Positions 33,879-41,405 of a stretch of 64,000 bases of DNA are shown in pieces; position 1 is the stretch's first letter; the number at the start of each line of letters is the position of its first letter. The DNA comes from Pseudomonadota bacterium (GTDB lineage Bacteria > Myxococcota_A > UBA796 > GCA-2862545). Made by a program: the position numbers and the translations under genes. Below the pieces are notes generated by a model. That model saw only the letters and a list, made by a program, of their open reading frames with translations. It had not been told where the DNA came from and made no database searches. The DNA is taken from the NCBI GenBank assembly GCA_023954855.1, contig JAGSGY010000022.1, forward strand, positions 1 to 64,000. The letters are read 5' to 3'.

Positions 33879-34843
33879 CAGGTTCCACCGCCGGCGTAGT
33901 GCCAGCTGCGGTCCGTGACGAACAGGTCGGGATGGCCAAGTGCCTCGAGCGCCGCTCCCGTCTTGTCGCACACGCCTAGGGGCACGTCGCGGACGAGGTG
34001 ATGGCCAAGGCCATCGTTGTAGGTCTCGGCATCCCCGGTCCAGATCGCGAACCGGCCCGTGAAGATGCAGGCGCCGTCGGCCGGAACGGGGGTCTTGTAC
34101 GCGACGATCTCAACGCTCTCGAGCAGGATGTTCTCGGGCACGTCGTAGCGCCGCTTGTCGAGCATGCGGTACGGCCGGCGAGCACGCACCTCGATGGTGC
34201 CGAAGCCGGTCTCGACCAACAGGTCTAGGTAGTCCTGGAGCGGAATGGCGCCGCTGATGCACTGGGCGCGCAGGCGCTCGTCGTCCCGCAGGGCGTCGGG
34301 AATCGGCTTGTCGCAGACTGGATCCGAGAGCGACAGGGCCCCGCCGTCGGCCAGTACGCGGTGAGCCTCGGACAGAGCCTTGCGCAGCTCGGCGTCCCGG
34401 AAGACGTTGAACAGGCAGTTCTGGGCGACCAGCGAGACCTCACCGTCGCCGACCGGAAGGTCGAGGGCGTCGCCGTGACGTACATCGATCGAGTCGTCCT
34501 GAAGCCAGGCATTGCTGGCCTTGGCGATGCCGATGTTGCGCTTGCAGATGTCGATCATCTCGAGAACGGTGTCGACGCCGATGACCGCACCTGGACGGCG
34601 GGCGAGCGAGGCAAACTGCAAGAGCTCGAGACCGCCGCCGACGCCGATGTAGAGGATGGGCCCCTCGCGAGGAATGTCGCGCGGCTGGACGGTGGTTCCG
34701 CAGCCGTAGTTCATGTCCCACATGATGCTGGGAACGTCGAGGTCGGGCAGGTTCCACGGCGGGGTCGAGATGCAGCACAGCTGGTTGTCGGGCGTCTCGG
34801 CGGCTTGCTTGTACACATCGTGCACGGTCTCGAGGTAGCTCAT
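33875..34843 (-). CDS. arsM: Arsenosugar-pathway arsenite methyltransferase (ArsM type)
   Basis: 322 residues. The N-terminal 'SYLETVHDVYKQAAE', then 'NQLCCISTPPWNLP' and 'MNYGCGTTV', bring conserved Cys together for As(III) binding. SAM-binding motif I is 'ILYIGVGGGLELLQF', with the acidic residue in 'VIGVDTVLEM'. 'VSLVAQNCLFNVF', 'RARRPYRMLDKRRYDVPENILLESVE', 'CIFTG' and the terminal 'SWHYAGGGTC' are marks of the ArsM branch linked to arsenosugar biosynthesis rather than the shorter detoxification ArsM. Its usual partner, the radical SAM protein ArsS, is not in the window. Regulation may involve the inverted repeat at 34871-34900 in the divergent gap. Confidence 0.8.
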   Translation of the reverse strand: MSYLETVHDVYKQAAETPDNQLCCISTPPWNLPDLDVPSIMWDMNYGCGTTVQPRDIPREGPILYIGVGGGLELLQFASLARRPGAVIGVDTVLEMIDICKRNIGIAKASNAWLQDDSIDVRHGDALDLPVGDGEVSLVAQNCLFNVFRDAELRKALSEAHRVLADGGALSLSDPVCDKPIPDALRDDERLRAQCISGAIPLQDYLDLLVETGFGTIEVRARRPYRMLDKRRYDVPENILLESVEIVAYKTPVPADGACIFTGRFAIWTGDAETYNDGLGHHLVRDVPLGVCDKTGAALEALGHPDLFVTDRSWHYAGGGTC

Positions 34844-34870
34844 CGATGTCCTCCGGAACGAGTCAGAGTC

Positions 34871-34900
34871 CCTTGACGGGCTTTCATTACACGGTCAAGG
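34871..34900. promoter_or_regulatory. Inverted repeat in the arsM divergent gap
   Basis: CCTTGAC (34871-34877) and GTCAAGG (34894-34900) form perfect 7-base arms around 16 bases, centred between arsM and the membrane gene. The same arms, with a two-base centre, form the palindrome at 19652-19667. A shared operator is possible. Each arm also contains a -35-like TTGAC on its own strand. Confidence 0.4.
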
Positions 34901-34917
34901 GGGGTGGGGGAGGCAGC

Positions 34918-35811
34918 ATGAGTGACGACGTATGGGAGGCCGGTGCCGCGGCAATGGATGAAGACTTCGGTCCCGCCGAGCCAGGCAACATCCCGGCGGA
35001 CGAGGTCGTCACCATCGGCAACCTCATCAAGTGGGGCGCGGCCCTGCTTCAAGAGGCCACGGTCCCGTTGATCGGTGGCGGGCTCTTGCTCTGGGGGATT
35101 GGGTTTGCGGCCGCAATCGTCGCTCAGCTCGCCAACTTTGGCGGCTCGATCCTCAGCTCGACGGGAAGCGACCCGGTCATGGCCCAGGTGGCGAGCTCGG
35201 GCATTCAGATGCTCGTCCAGCTCGCGGCCGCTCCGCTGCTCTGGGTGGCGATGGCCGGCATTCTCTCGGCCTCGGCCAAAGCCATCGTTCATGGCGATGT
35301 GCAGCCGGTGAACGCGCTGCCGTCGGCCTCGTCGCTGCTTGCGTTCATCGTCTCGGTGCTGCTCGTCGGGTTCATCCAGGTTCCGTTCCTGTTGTTCGTC
35401 GGTGTGCTGGTGGGCGTCGCGGTCGCCGTCGCGTCCAATGTCGAAGAGCAGCTGATGTACGGTGCGGGCGCCGGACTTGCAGGCTTTGCCATTGTGTTCC
35501 TCCCGCTCTTCTACCTTCAGCTCCGACTGCGGTTTGCGCCGGCCGCGGCGATCGTCGAGGGCAGCGGCATCGAAGGAATCAAGGCCTCTTGGCGGGCCAC
35601 GTCGAGCTTCACGGTGGTGCTCCACCTGTTCCTCTTCGCGCTGGTCGAGGGCGCCATCGCCTTCGTCAACGTGGCGCTGTGCTGCACGCTGGGCCTGCTC
35701 ACGGTGGTCACCGTACCCTTCCTTCAGGGCGCGCTGATGGCCACGTACCTGCGCTACAGCCGGTCCGACGAGGTGCTCGGAGAGAGCGGCTTCTTCGCGA
35801 GGAATGGCTAG
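34918..35811 (+). CDS. Multi-pass membrane protein
   Basis: 297 residues from the ATG at 34918, which follows GGGGGAGG; an upstream in-frame start has no ribosome site. A 45-residue acidic N-terminus precedes about six hydrophobic segments rich in Ala, Val and Gly, with a 'FYLQLRLRFAPAAAIVEGSGIEGIKASWRAT' connection between the fourth and fifth. That connection resembles the conserved loop of DUF975/glycerophosphodiester-phosphodiesterase-like membrane domains ('A..iv.eg.g..eAlkrSw'). The product is an integral inner membrane protein of unknown role, upstream of the tube-OmpA fusion gene on the same strand (92 bases apart). Confidence 0.65.
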   Translation: MSDDVWEAGAAAMDEDFGPAEPGNIPADEVVTIGNLIKWGAALLQEATVPLIGGGLLLWGIGFAAAIVAQLANFGGSILSSTGSDPVMAQVASSGIQMLVQLAAAPLLWVAMAGILSASAKAIVHGDVQPVNALPSASSLLAFIVSVLLVGFIQVPFLLFVGVLVGVAVAVASNVEEQLMYGAGAGLAGFAIVFLPLFYLQLRLRFAPAAAIVEGSGIEGIKASWRATSSFTVVLHLFLFALVEGAIAFVNVALCCTLGLLTVVTVPFLQGALMATYLRYSRSDEVLGESGFFARNG

Positions 35812-35903
35812 GCAAACATCGGCGGTGGATCGTCCGCTGCCGATAGGGCATGATAGGGGTGTTGGGTGACGCGTCCTCCTCTGCGTCCCTGTCGGAGTGC
35901 ACC

Positions 35904-36749
35904 ATGTCTAAGATTCAAGACCCTTGGGGCAACTACATCTTCTCGCTTGAGCTCGATGGCACCGAGGTCGGTCGCTTTACTGAGTGCTCAGGCCTGAAGT
36001 CGAGCGCCGAGGTCTTCGAGATCGAAGAAGGTGGCTACAACAGCGGCACGCGCAAGGTTGTCGGCCGTAGCAAGTGGGACAACATCGTGCTCAAGTACGC
36101 GACCTCTGCGTCGACCGTACTGCTCGAGTGGCGCGACAAGTACCTGCAGGATGGCTTCGACGGTCGCAAGGACACGACGGGTTGCATTGTCATGCGTGAC
36201 AACGCCGGTGCCGAGCTGCGTCGCTTCAACTTCGTCGGCTGCTGGCCCGTGTCCTGGGAAGGCCCAGCCTTCAACGGCGGCGGTTCCGACCTAGCCATCG
36301 AGAGCTTTGAGATCGCCCACGAGGGCATCTACATCGACAACGCCAAGCCGACCCCTCCGCCCACGCCCGAGCCGCTTCCCGACAAGATCGAGACCGAGCC
36401 GATTCAGTTCGAGTTCGACTCCGCCGAGCTCACGCCCGAGGGTGAGGCCACGGTCGACGACCTCGCCGATCAGCTCAAGGAGCACCCCGAGGTCGAGACG
36501 GTCTACATCGAGGGCCACACCTGCGACATGGGTAGCTTCGGCCACAACATGGGCCTGTCGATGCAGCGCGCCGAGTCGGTCAAGGCTCGGCTCAAGCCGC
36601 AGAACCCCGACAAGACCTACATCGCCACCGGCTACGCCTATAAGCATCCCGTGGCGTCGAACTCGTCGCAGGCCGGTCGCGAGAAGAACCGCCGCGTCGA
36701 CTTCTTCCAGTCCGAGCGGGCCGGAAAGCGTCCCGGCGAGCTCGCGTAG
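35904..36749 (+). CDS. Contractile-tail tube protein (gp19-like) fused to an OmpA peptidoglycan-binding domain
   Basis: 281 residues from the ATG at 35904, which has GGAG seven bases upstream. Residues 1 to about 145 match the phage T4 gp19/eCIS tube family: 'WGNYIFSLELDGTEVGRFTECSGL', 'EEGGYNSGTRKVVGRSKWDNIVLK' and 'AIESFEIAHEGI' follow the family order. A Pro/Glu linker (about 146-168) leads to an OmpA C-terminal domain: 'IQFEFDSAELTPEGE', 'IEGHTCDMGSFGHNMGLSMQRAESV' and 'GREKNRRVDFF', keeping the Asp and Arg residues that contact diaminopimelate. There is no signal peptide. No sheath, baseplate, spike or AAA gene is nearby, so it is an orphan. A 130-residue domain on every subunit would probably clash with a normal sheath, so an unsheathed ring or tube is possible. 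Confidence 0.85.
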   Translation: MSKIQDPWGNYIFSLELDGTEVGRFTECSGLKSSAEVFEIEEGGYNSGTRKVVGRSKWDNIVLKYATSASTVLLEWRDKYLQDGFDGRKDTTGCIVMRDNAGAELRRFNFVGCWPVSWEGPAFNGGGSDLAIESFEIAHEGIYIDNAKPTPPPTPEPLPDKIETEPIQFEFDSAELTPEGEATVDDLADQLKEHPEVETVYIEGHTCDMGSFGHNMGLSMQRAESVKARLKPQNPDKTYIATGYAYKHPVASNSSQAGREKNRRVDFFQSERAGKRPGELA

Positions 36750-36773
36750 TTTCGAGCTTCGCTCAGCCCACAG

Positions 36774-37160
36774 TCATGACGCTGACGTGAGCCGAAGCGC
36801 TGCTGCGCCCGCGATGGCGCCCCCGAGTTCGATCGAGAACAGCAGGGGCATCACGATGCCCTCGGTGGGGGCAAGTCCGTAGCTGAGCAGACGTGCGAGT
36901 CCGAGTCCCCCGATCGAGAGGGTCGCGGCGACGAGTCCAATGCGGGTTCGCTCTGGCGTACCCAAGGTCCAGATTAGAAAGGCGCCCATGCCCAGCTGAA
37001 GGCCGCCGTACATCGCGCGGGCTTCGACCATGCCGAGGTCACTCGTTGGAGCCAGGCCTACCGGGTCGAGGGCGGTCACCGGATCGACCAAGCAGAACAG
37101 CCCAATGCCGGCGTACACCAGTGCACTCAGCATCACGAGAATGGAAGGGGCGCGCTGCAT
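36774..37160 (-). CDS. DUF4345-like small membrane protein
   Basis: 128 residues with four helices. 'LVYAGIGLFCLVDPVTALDPVGL' then 'VEARAMYGGLQLGMGAFLIWT' are the characteristic opening and second helix of DUF4345, followed by a 'GLVAATLSIGGLGLARLLSYGL' helix. These are inner membrane proteins of unknown function. The gene is transcribed away from the DUF482 gene and toward the tube-OmpA gene. Confidence 0.75.
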   Translation of the reverse strand: MQRAPSILVMLSALVYAGIGLFCLVDPVTALDPVGLAPTSDLGMVEARAMYGGLQLGMGAFLIWTLGTPERTRIGLVAATLSIGGLGLARLLSYGLAPTEGIVMPLLFSIELGGAIAGAAALRLTSAS

Positions 37161-37253
37161 GGTGAAGACCTCCTGCTCCAGTGTGGCTCAGAGAGGCGAT
37201 TCGCGGGGAAGAATTCGGCGAGTCGTGACCGTGGGCCGGCCGTCGCGCCGACC

Positions 37254-38384
37254 TCAGCTCTCGCTCTTCAACGGGCTCTTGGCACAGAGCTGCGAGGCCT
37301 GGTTCTTGACCTGATGGCACTCCCGCTCGGTGTGCTGATGCAGGGCATCGTGCAGTCCGGGGTGGGTGAGCCTGTGGTTACTGTAGGTAAGCACCGGCAA
37401 GAAGCCGCGGCGGTACTTGTGGCCTCCGCCATGCCCCGGCTCGACCCAGCCGAGGCCGCGCTCGATCGCGATGGCGACGGTGCGGTGGTAGCAGACCTCG
37501 AAGTGCAGGAACTCGACTTGTTCGCGCGCACCCCAGTAGCGGCCGTAGATGCGGTCGCCCTTTGTGGCACAGAAGGCGCCGGCGATGCGTCGGTTTCCGT
37601 CCTTGGCGACGATGCCGAGGATGCGATTCCCCCAGTTGGCTCCGAGCTCTTCGAAGAAGGCGCGGCTCAGGTACTGGCGTCCCCAGGGGTGCTCTTGCAC
37701 GGTGAGTCGGTAGAAGTCGTACAGGTGGTCGAGCTGGGCCGAGTCCGGCGTCTCGATGGTCTCGTACTCGAGGTGGGCGACCCGCTTGCGCTCCCGCTTC
37801 AGGTTCTTCCGGTACTTGCTGCGAAACGCGCCGAGCCACTCGTCAAAGGTCGCGTAGCCCTCGTTCTTCCAATGAAACTGGAACTGAAGCCGCGTAAAGG
37901 CGCCGGCATCAGCCAGAGCCTTGCTCTCGTCTTCGGTGTCGAAGAGCACATGCACCCCGGCGGCGCGCTGACCCAGGGCGAGTAGGGCTTGGCGCAGGGG
38001 AGTCAGGTCGACCCCGGGCTTGGCGAGCAGACGTCGCCCGGTCACAGGGGTGAACGGCACACCGACGATGAGCTTCGGGTAGTACGCGATGCGGTTCCGT
38101 TCGGCGAAGTCGGCCCAGGCGTGGTCGTAGACGAACTCACCCATCGAGTGACTCTTCAGCCAGGCGGGGGCGGCCGCGAGCCAGTTTCCCTGGTCGTCTT
38201 CCATGACGATGGGGTGGGGGACCCAGCCGGTCTCTGCGGTCGCGCAGCCGGTGGTCTCGAGTGCCGCGAGGAAGGCGTGTTCCAAGAACGGCGACGCGTC
38301 ACCGACCAGTGCATCCCAGGATGCTGGATCGAGCTTTGCGTAGGAATCATGGACCACGATGCGCACGCCCAAGACGTATCCCAT
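37254..38384 (-). CDS. FemX/GNAT-like protein (DUF482, COG3146 type)
   Basis: 376 residues from the ATG at 38384; a GTG at 38366 ('RIVVHDSYAKLDPASWDAL') may be the true start, as family members begin just before this block. Family landmarks are 'SPFLEHAFLAALE', 'WKNEGYATFDEWLGAFRSKYRKNLKRERKR', 'FYRLTVQEHPWGRQYLSRAFFEEL' and 'WGAREQVEFLHFEVCYHRTVAIAIERGL'. They form the tandem GNAT fold related to FemAB/peptidoglycan branch enzymes, and the C-terminal 'EPGHGGGHKYRRGFLP' is strongly conserved in this group. The acyl donor and acceptor are not established. It is divergent from bpt with 33 bases between, so promoters must overlap. Confidence 0.85.
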   Translation of the reverse strand: MGYVLGVRIVVHDSYAKLDPASWDALVGDASPFLEHAFLAALETTGCATAETGWVPHPIVMEDDQGNWLAAAPAWLKSHSMGEFVYDHAWADFAERNRIAYYPKLIVGVPFTPVTGRRLLAKPGVDLTPLRQALLALGQRAAGVHVLFDTEDESKALADAGAFTRLQFQFHWKNEGYATFDEWLGAFRSKYRKNLKRERKRVAHLEYETIETPDSAQLDHLYDFYRLTVQEHPWGRQYLSRAFFEELGANWGNRILGIVAKDGNRRIAGAFCATKGDRIYGRYWGAREQVEFLHFEVCYHRTVAIAIERGLGWVEPGHGGGHKYRRGFLPVLTYSNHRLTHPGLHDALHQHTERECHQVKNQASQLCAKSPLKSES

Positions 38385-38417
38385 TCGTCGTTCGGCGGGG
38401 CGGGCTAGACTGGTGCC

Positions 38418-39224
38418 ATGACCAAGAAGGAGCTTCTCGTCTACGACGGCCTGCAGCGCTGTCCCTACCTCCAGGGACAGGTCGCACGCATGCCGCTGTA
38501 TCGGCAGCTTCGCCGCCTCTCTCCCTCCGAGACGGACGAGCGGCTCGCGAATGCCGAGCGCCGTGTGGGCCATGCGCTCTATCGAACGGCCTGTCCGACC
38601 TGCTCTGCGTGCAAGGGCATCCGCGTCCCGGTGGGTGTCTTTCAGCCCACCAAGTCGCAGCGCAGGGTCTGGCGGCGCTGGAATGAGCGGGTGCGCGTCG
38701 AGATTGGGACTCCCAGCTACACCCCCGAGAAGCTCGAACTCTTCAATCGGCACAAGCGAGTCCGTGGGCTCCATGACCCGAACGAGCCCGAGATGACGCC
38801 GGTGGGCTACGTCGGCTGGCTCGTGCATTCGTGCATGGAGACGGTCGAGATGGACTACTACGTCGACGATCGGCTCGTGGCGGTGGGCATTCTCGATGTC
38901 GGTGCTACGTCCGCGTCCTCGGTGTACTTCTTCTTCGATCCGAGTCCCGAGATCTCGAAGCTCTCGCCGGGTGTGTTCAGCGTGCTGCGCGAGGTGGCTT
39001 ACTGCCGCGATACCGGCCGCAACCACCTGTACCTGGGCCTGTGGGTGCGCGACTGCCCGCAGCTCGCGTACAAGTCCCTCTACTTCCCACACGAGCGTCT
39101 CGAGGACGGGGACTGGCGTCGGTTCGAGTCAGCCGACGCCGTAGCGCAGAGCGAGGCCCGGGAAGAACAGCGGGAAGAACAGGTCGCCGTAGAGCACCCA
39201 GAGCATGGCGGCGGGGGCGAGTGA
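38418..39224 (+). CDS. bpt: Aminoacyl-tRNA-protein transferase (Ate/Bpt family)
   Basis: 268 residues. The N-terminal arginyltransferase region has the motifs 'CPYLQGQVARMPLYRQL' and 'CPTCSACKGIRVPV'. The C-terminal region has 'MDYYVDDRLVAVGILDV', 'SSVYFFFDPS' and 'NHLYLGLWVRDCPQLAYKSLYFPHE'. Bacterial members transfer leucine (Bpt) or arginine to N-terminal Asp/Glu, marking proteins for the N-degron pathway through ClpS/ClpAP. Cys residues of the first block are conserved for structure or activity. The last 30 residues, rich in Glu/Gln/Gly, are encoded opposite the prepilin peptidase and are not family-like. Confidence 0.9.
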   Translation: MTKKELLVYDGLQRCPYLQGQVARMPLYRQLRRLSPSETDERLANAERRVGHALYRTACPTCSACKGIRVPVGVFQPTKSQRRVWRRWNERVRVEIGTPSYTPEKLELFNRHKRVRGLHDPNEPEMTPVGYVGWLVHSCMETVEMDYYVDDRLVAVGILDVGATSASSVYFFFDPSPEISKLSPGVFSVLREVAYCRDTGRNHLYLGLWVRDCPQLAYKSLYFPHERLEDGDWRRFESADAVAQSEAREEQREEQVAVEHPEHGGGGE

Positions 39225-39974
39225 GGCTCCAAACGGGAGCAGCGAGCGCCGACGGGTGATGGCGAGATGCGCGAGCCCGGTGACCGAGCCGAGCACGCTG
39301 CCGAGCAGGAGCACTGCGAAGATGACGGGGATGGGTCCCACGAAGGCTCCGATGAGTCCCAGGAGCTTAACGTCGCCCCATCCGAGTCCCTCGCGACGCA
39401 GCAGGAAGGCCGTCACCAGCGCGGCGATCGCCAGGCCAACCCCGCCGACGGTGGCGCCGATCAGCGACTGCTTCAGGCCGATGCCGCCCCAGCCATCGTA
39501 GCCAAGCCACTCGAGGGTTCCCATCATGCCGATGGCCACGGGCGTCGCGTAGATCGTGACCTCGTCCGGGATGATGCGGTGCCGGATGTCGACGTAGATC
39601 GCGATGACCAGCATGCACATGAAGCTGTAGAACACGAGCCAGGCTGCGAAGTGCGGAAGGTCGAGTAGATGAGGAGTGGGCACGAAGCGACGAAAGGTGA
39701 GCAGCGACAGGAACATGCCGAGCAGCTCGATGAGTGCGTACTGCCCCGAGACGGGGGCCTCGCAGTGGCGGCACTTTCCGCGCAGAACCACCCAGGAGAG
39801 CACGGGCACCAGGTCCGCGACGCCGAGGGTCGTGCCGCATCGCGGGCAGTGGGACCGGGGGGCGATGACGGACCGATCCTCGGGCCAGCGCAGGATGCAC
39901 ACGTTCAGAAACGAGCCGATGATCAGCCCGAACAATGCGGCGAAGACGTGGCCGAGGGCCCAGAAGGGATCCAT
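39129..39974 (-). CDS. pilD: Prepilin peptidase (type IV leader peptidase)
   Basis: 281 residues. 'FGLIIGSFLNVCILRWP' is followed by the cytoplasmic zinc cluster CPRC and CRHC (about residues 44-72). Aspartic protease motif 1 is in 'IAIYVDIRHRIIPDEV', and the GxGD-type motif 2 is 'GWGDVKLLGLIGA'. Eight helices fit the family. It cleaves and N-methylates type IV pilin or type II secretion pseudopilin leaders in the inner membrane. Its 3' end overlaps bpt by 96 bases tail to tail. It follows the ABC permease by 52 bases on the same strand. Confidence 0.9.
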   Translation of the reverse strand: MDPFWALGHVFAALFGLIIGSFLNVCILRWPEDRSVIAPRSHCPRCGTTLGVADLVPVLSWVVLRGKCRHCEAPVSGQYALIELLGMFLSLLTFRRFVPTPHLLDLPHFAAWLVFYSFMCMLVIAIYVDIRHRIIPDEVTIYATPVAIGMMGTLEWLGYDGWGGIGLKQSLIGATVGGVGLAIAALVTAFLLRREGLGWGDVKLLGLIGAFVGPIPVIFAVLLLGSVLGSVTGLAHLAITRRRSLLPFGASLAPAAMLWVLYGDLFFPLFFPGLALRYGVG

Positions 39975-40026
39975 CAGCGGGCTCGGGTCGAGGTCGGCAT
40001 GGGTCGCCAGTATCGCCGGAGAGCGC

Positions 40027-40779
40027 TCATGCCAGGTCTCGGTGCGTCAACGCTTGTGCGGCCAGTCCGACCAACAGGGCGGCGGTGCTGACCGCGTAGG
40101 CGGCGCCGAAGCCGAGCACCGACCACTCGATGGGGCTGTCGGTGACCATCGATACGTGCACGTCGAAGAGGTCGAGGTCGGGGAGCACGGTGTAGAGCGC
40201 GCGGGCGGTGACCTCGGGCAGAGGACCCCGCTCGCCGGCGTACAGAAGCACTTCGTCCGCGAAGACGCCGGCGAAGACGAGGGCGCTGGATGCGATGGCG
40301 GCGATGGTCGGGCGGGCCAGGCTTCCGAGAAGCAGCGCCCAGGCGCCGATCAGCCACATCTCGAGAATCAGGGCCGCGAGAACGGCGAACAGGGCGGGCT
40401 GGACGAGTCCCCACCAGGCAGCGACGGGCAGCCAGGACAGCACCACCGCGGCGCACCAAGCGGCAATCCCGAGGGCGGCGCCCAATGCCCTTCCGACGAC
40501 CCAAGTGCGCCGGGTAATCGGGCGCATCAGGACCATCTGAGCCGAGCCATCCGCTACCGCTCCGCCGATGGCCGAGATGCCGATCGACACGCTTCCGACG
40601 AGGGCGGCGAGGGTACAGAGCCAGATTCCCACCGACGCGATGGCGCGGGCTCCGTCTCCGAGCGAGGCGCTGCCGACGGCGGGGGCGAGCAACGCGTGCA
40701 CGACGGCGAGCACGATGACGGCGACGGCCAGCCTGCTGTGCAGCACCTCGGACAGCGCGTCTTCAATCACGACTCTCAT
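40027..40779 (-). CDS. ABC transporter permease (ABC-2 like)
   Basis: 250 residues from the ATG at 40779, which overlaps the ATPase stop as ATGA. The N-terminus 'RVVIEDALSEVLHSRLAVAV' leads into six hydrophobic segments, with the 'GSAQMVLMRPITRRTWVVGRALG' loop after the second or third helix. This is the typical 'lltrPvsR..yllgK' coupling region of ABC-2 permeases of the NosY/GldF type. It works with the upstream ATPase and probably moves a lipid, lipoprotein or small molecule. The substrate is unknown. Confidence 0.8.
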   Translation of the reverse strand: MRVVIEDALSEVLHSRLAVAVIVLAVVHALLAPAVGSASLGDGARAIASVGIWLCTLAALVGSVSIGISAIGGAVADGSAQMVLMRPITRRTWVVGRALGAALGIAAWCAAVVLSWLPVAAWWGLVQPALFAVLAALILEMWLIGAWALLLGSLARPTIAAIASSALVFAGVFADEVLLYAGERGPLPEVTARALYTVLPDLDLFDVHVSMVTDSPIEWSVLGFGAAYAVSTAALLVGLAAQALTHRDLA

Positions 40780-41405
40780 GATGCGCGTCCGTCGACGAGG
40801 GGCACTAGGCGCGCGCCGAGTGCCTCGAGGTCTTCGTGCCGATGCGAGGTGGCGAGCACGGCACACCCGTCTGCGACGCGGCGCTGGACCTCTTTGGCGA
40901 GCGCTTCGCGCGAGTGGCGATCGAGGCCTGAGAACGGTTCATCGAGGAGCAGGAGCCTCGGCTTGTGGACCAGCGCGCAGGCCCAGAGCACGCGCTGTCG
41001 ATACCCCTTGGAGAGCTGTCCAAGCCGCCGGTCTGCAAGCTCGACTAGCCCTGTCTTGTGCAGCACCTCGTCGACATCGCCGCGGCCTGAGAGGGCGGCC
41101 ATGCGAGCGACCAGAGCACGGGGTGAGAGCCGATCCGCGAGTCGTGCCGATTCCGGAACCACGCCGAGATCGACGCGTGCGCGGGGCTCGTGGGCGGGGA
41201 TTCCGAACAGCGCCGCACGACCCTCGCTCGGGAACACCAGGCCCGAGGCAATTCGCATCGCGGTGCTCTTGCCGGCACCGTTGTCGCCGACGAGGCCGAC
41301 CACCTCGCCGGGGGCGATGCTCAGATCGAGGCCACGCAATGCGACAACTCCGCTCGGCCACGTCTTGGTGACTGCGGCGAGCTCAAGAGCTAGTCCGTCT
41401 CGCAG
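40776..41405 (-). CDS. ABC transporter ATP-binding protein (apparent CTG start)
   Basis: Walker A 'GDNGAGKST', signature 'LSKGYRQRV', Walker B 'LLLLDEPFSGLD' and switch His in 'ATSHRHED' are all present; the Q-loop Gln appears replaced ('VVPESARL'). The first canonical in-frame start is TTG at 41339, but the family N-terminus clearly continues upstream ('LALELAAVTKTWPSGVVAL'). No ATG, GTG or TTG exists in frame back to the stop at 41454-41456. A CTG at 41405 has a perfect GGGGAGG five bases upstream and gives a normal 209-residue ATPase. I take CTG as the start; with TTG the protein would lose its first strand. It overlaps the lipoprotein gene upstream and the permease downstream. Confidence 0.75.
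   Translation of the reverse strand: MRDGLALELAAVTKTWPSGVVALRGLDLSIAPGEVVGLVGDNGAGKSTAMRIASGLVFPSEGRAALFGIPAHEPRARVDLGVVPESARLADRLSPRALVARMAALSGRGDVDEVLHKTGLVELADRRLGQLSKGYRQRVLWACALVHKPRLLLLDEPFSGLDRHSREALAKEVQRRVADGCAVLATSHRHEDLEALGARLVPLVDGRAS

Noticed and set aside
38385-39092. N-terminal extension of the DUF482 gene by about 236 residues
   Set aside because: The extension is antisense to bpt and unlike the family; the domain begins near the ATG/GTG at 38384/38366.
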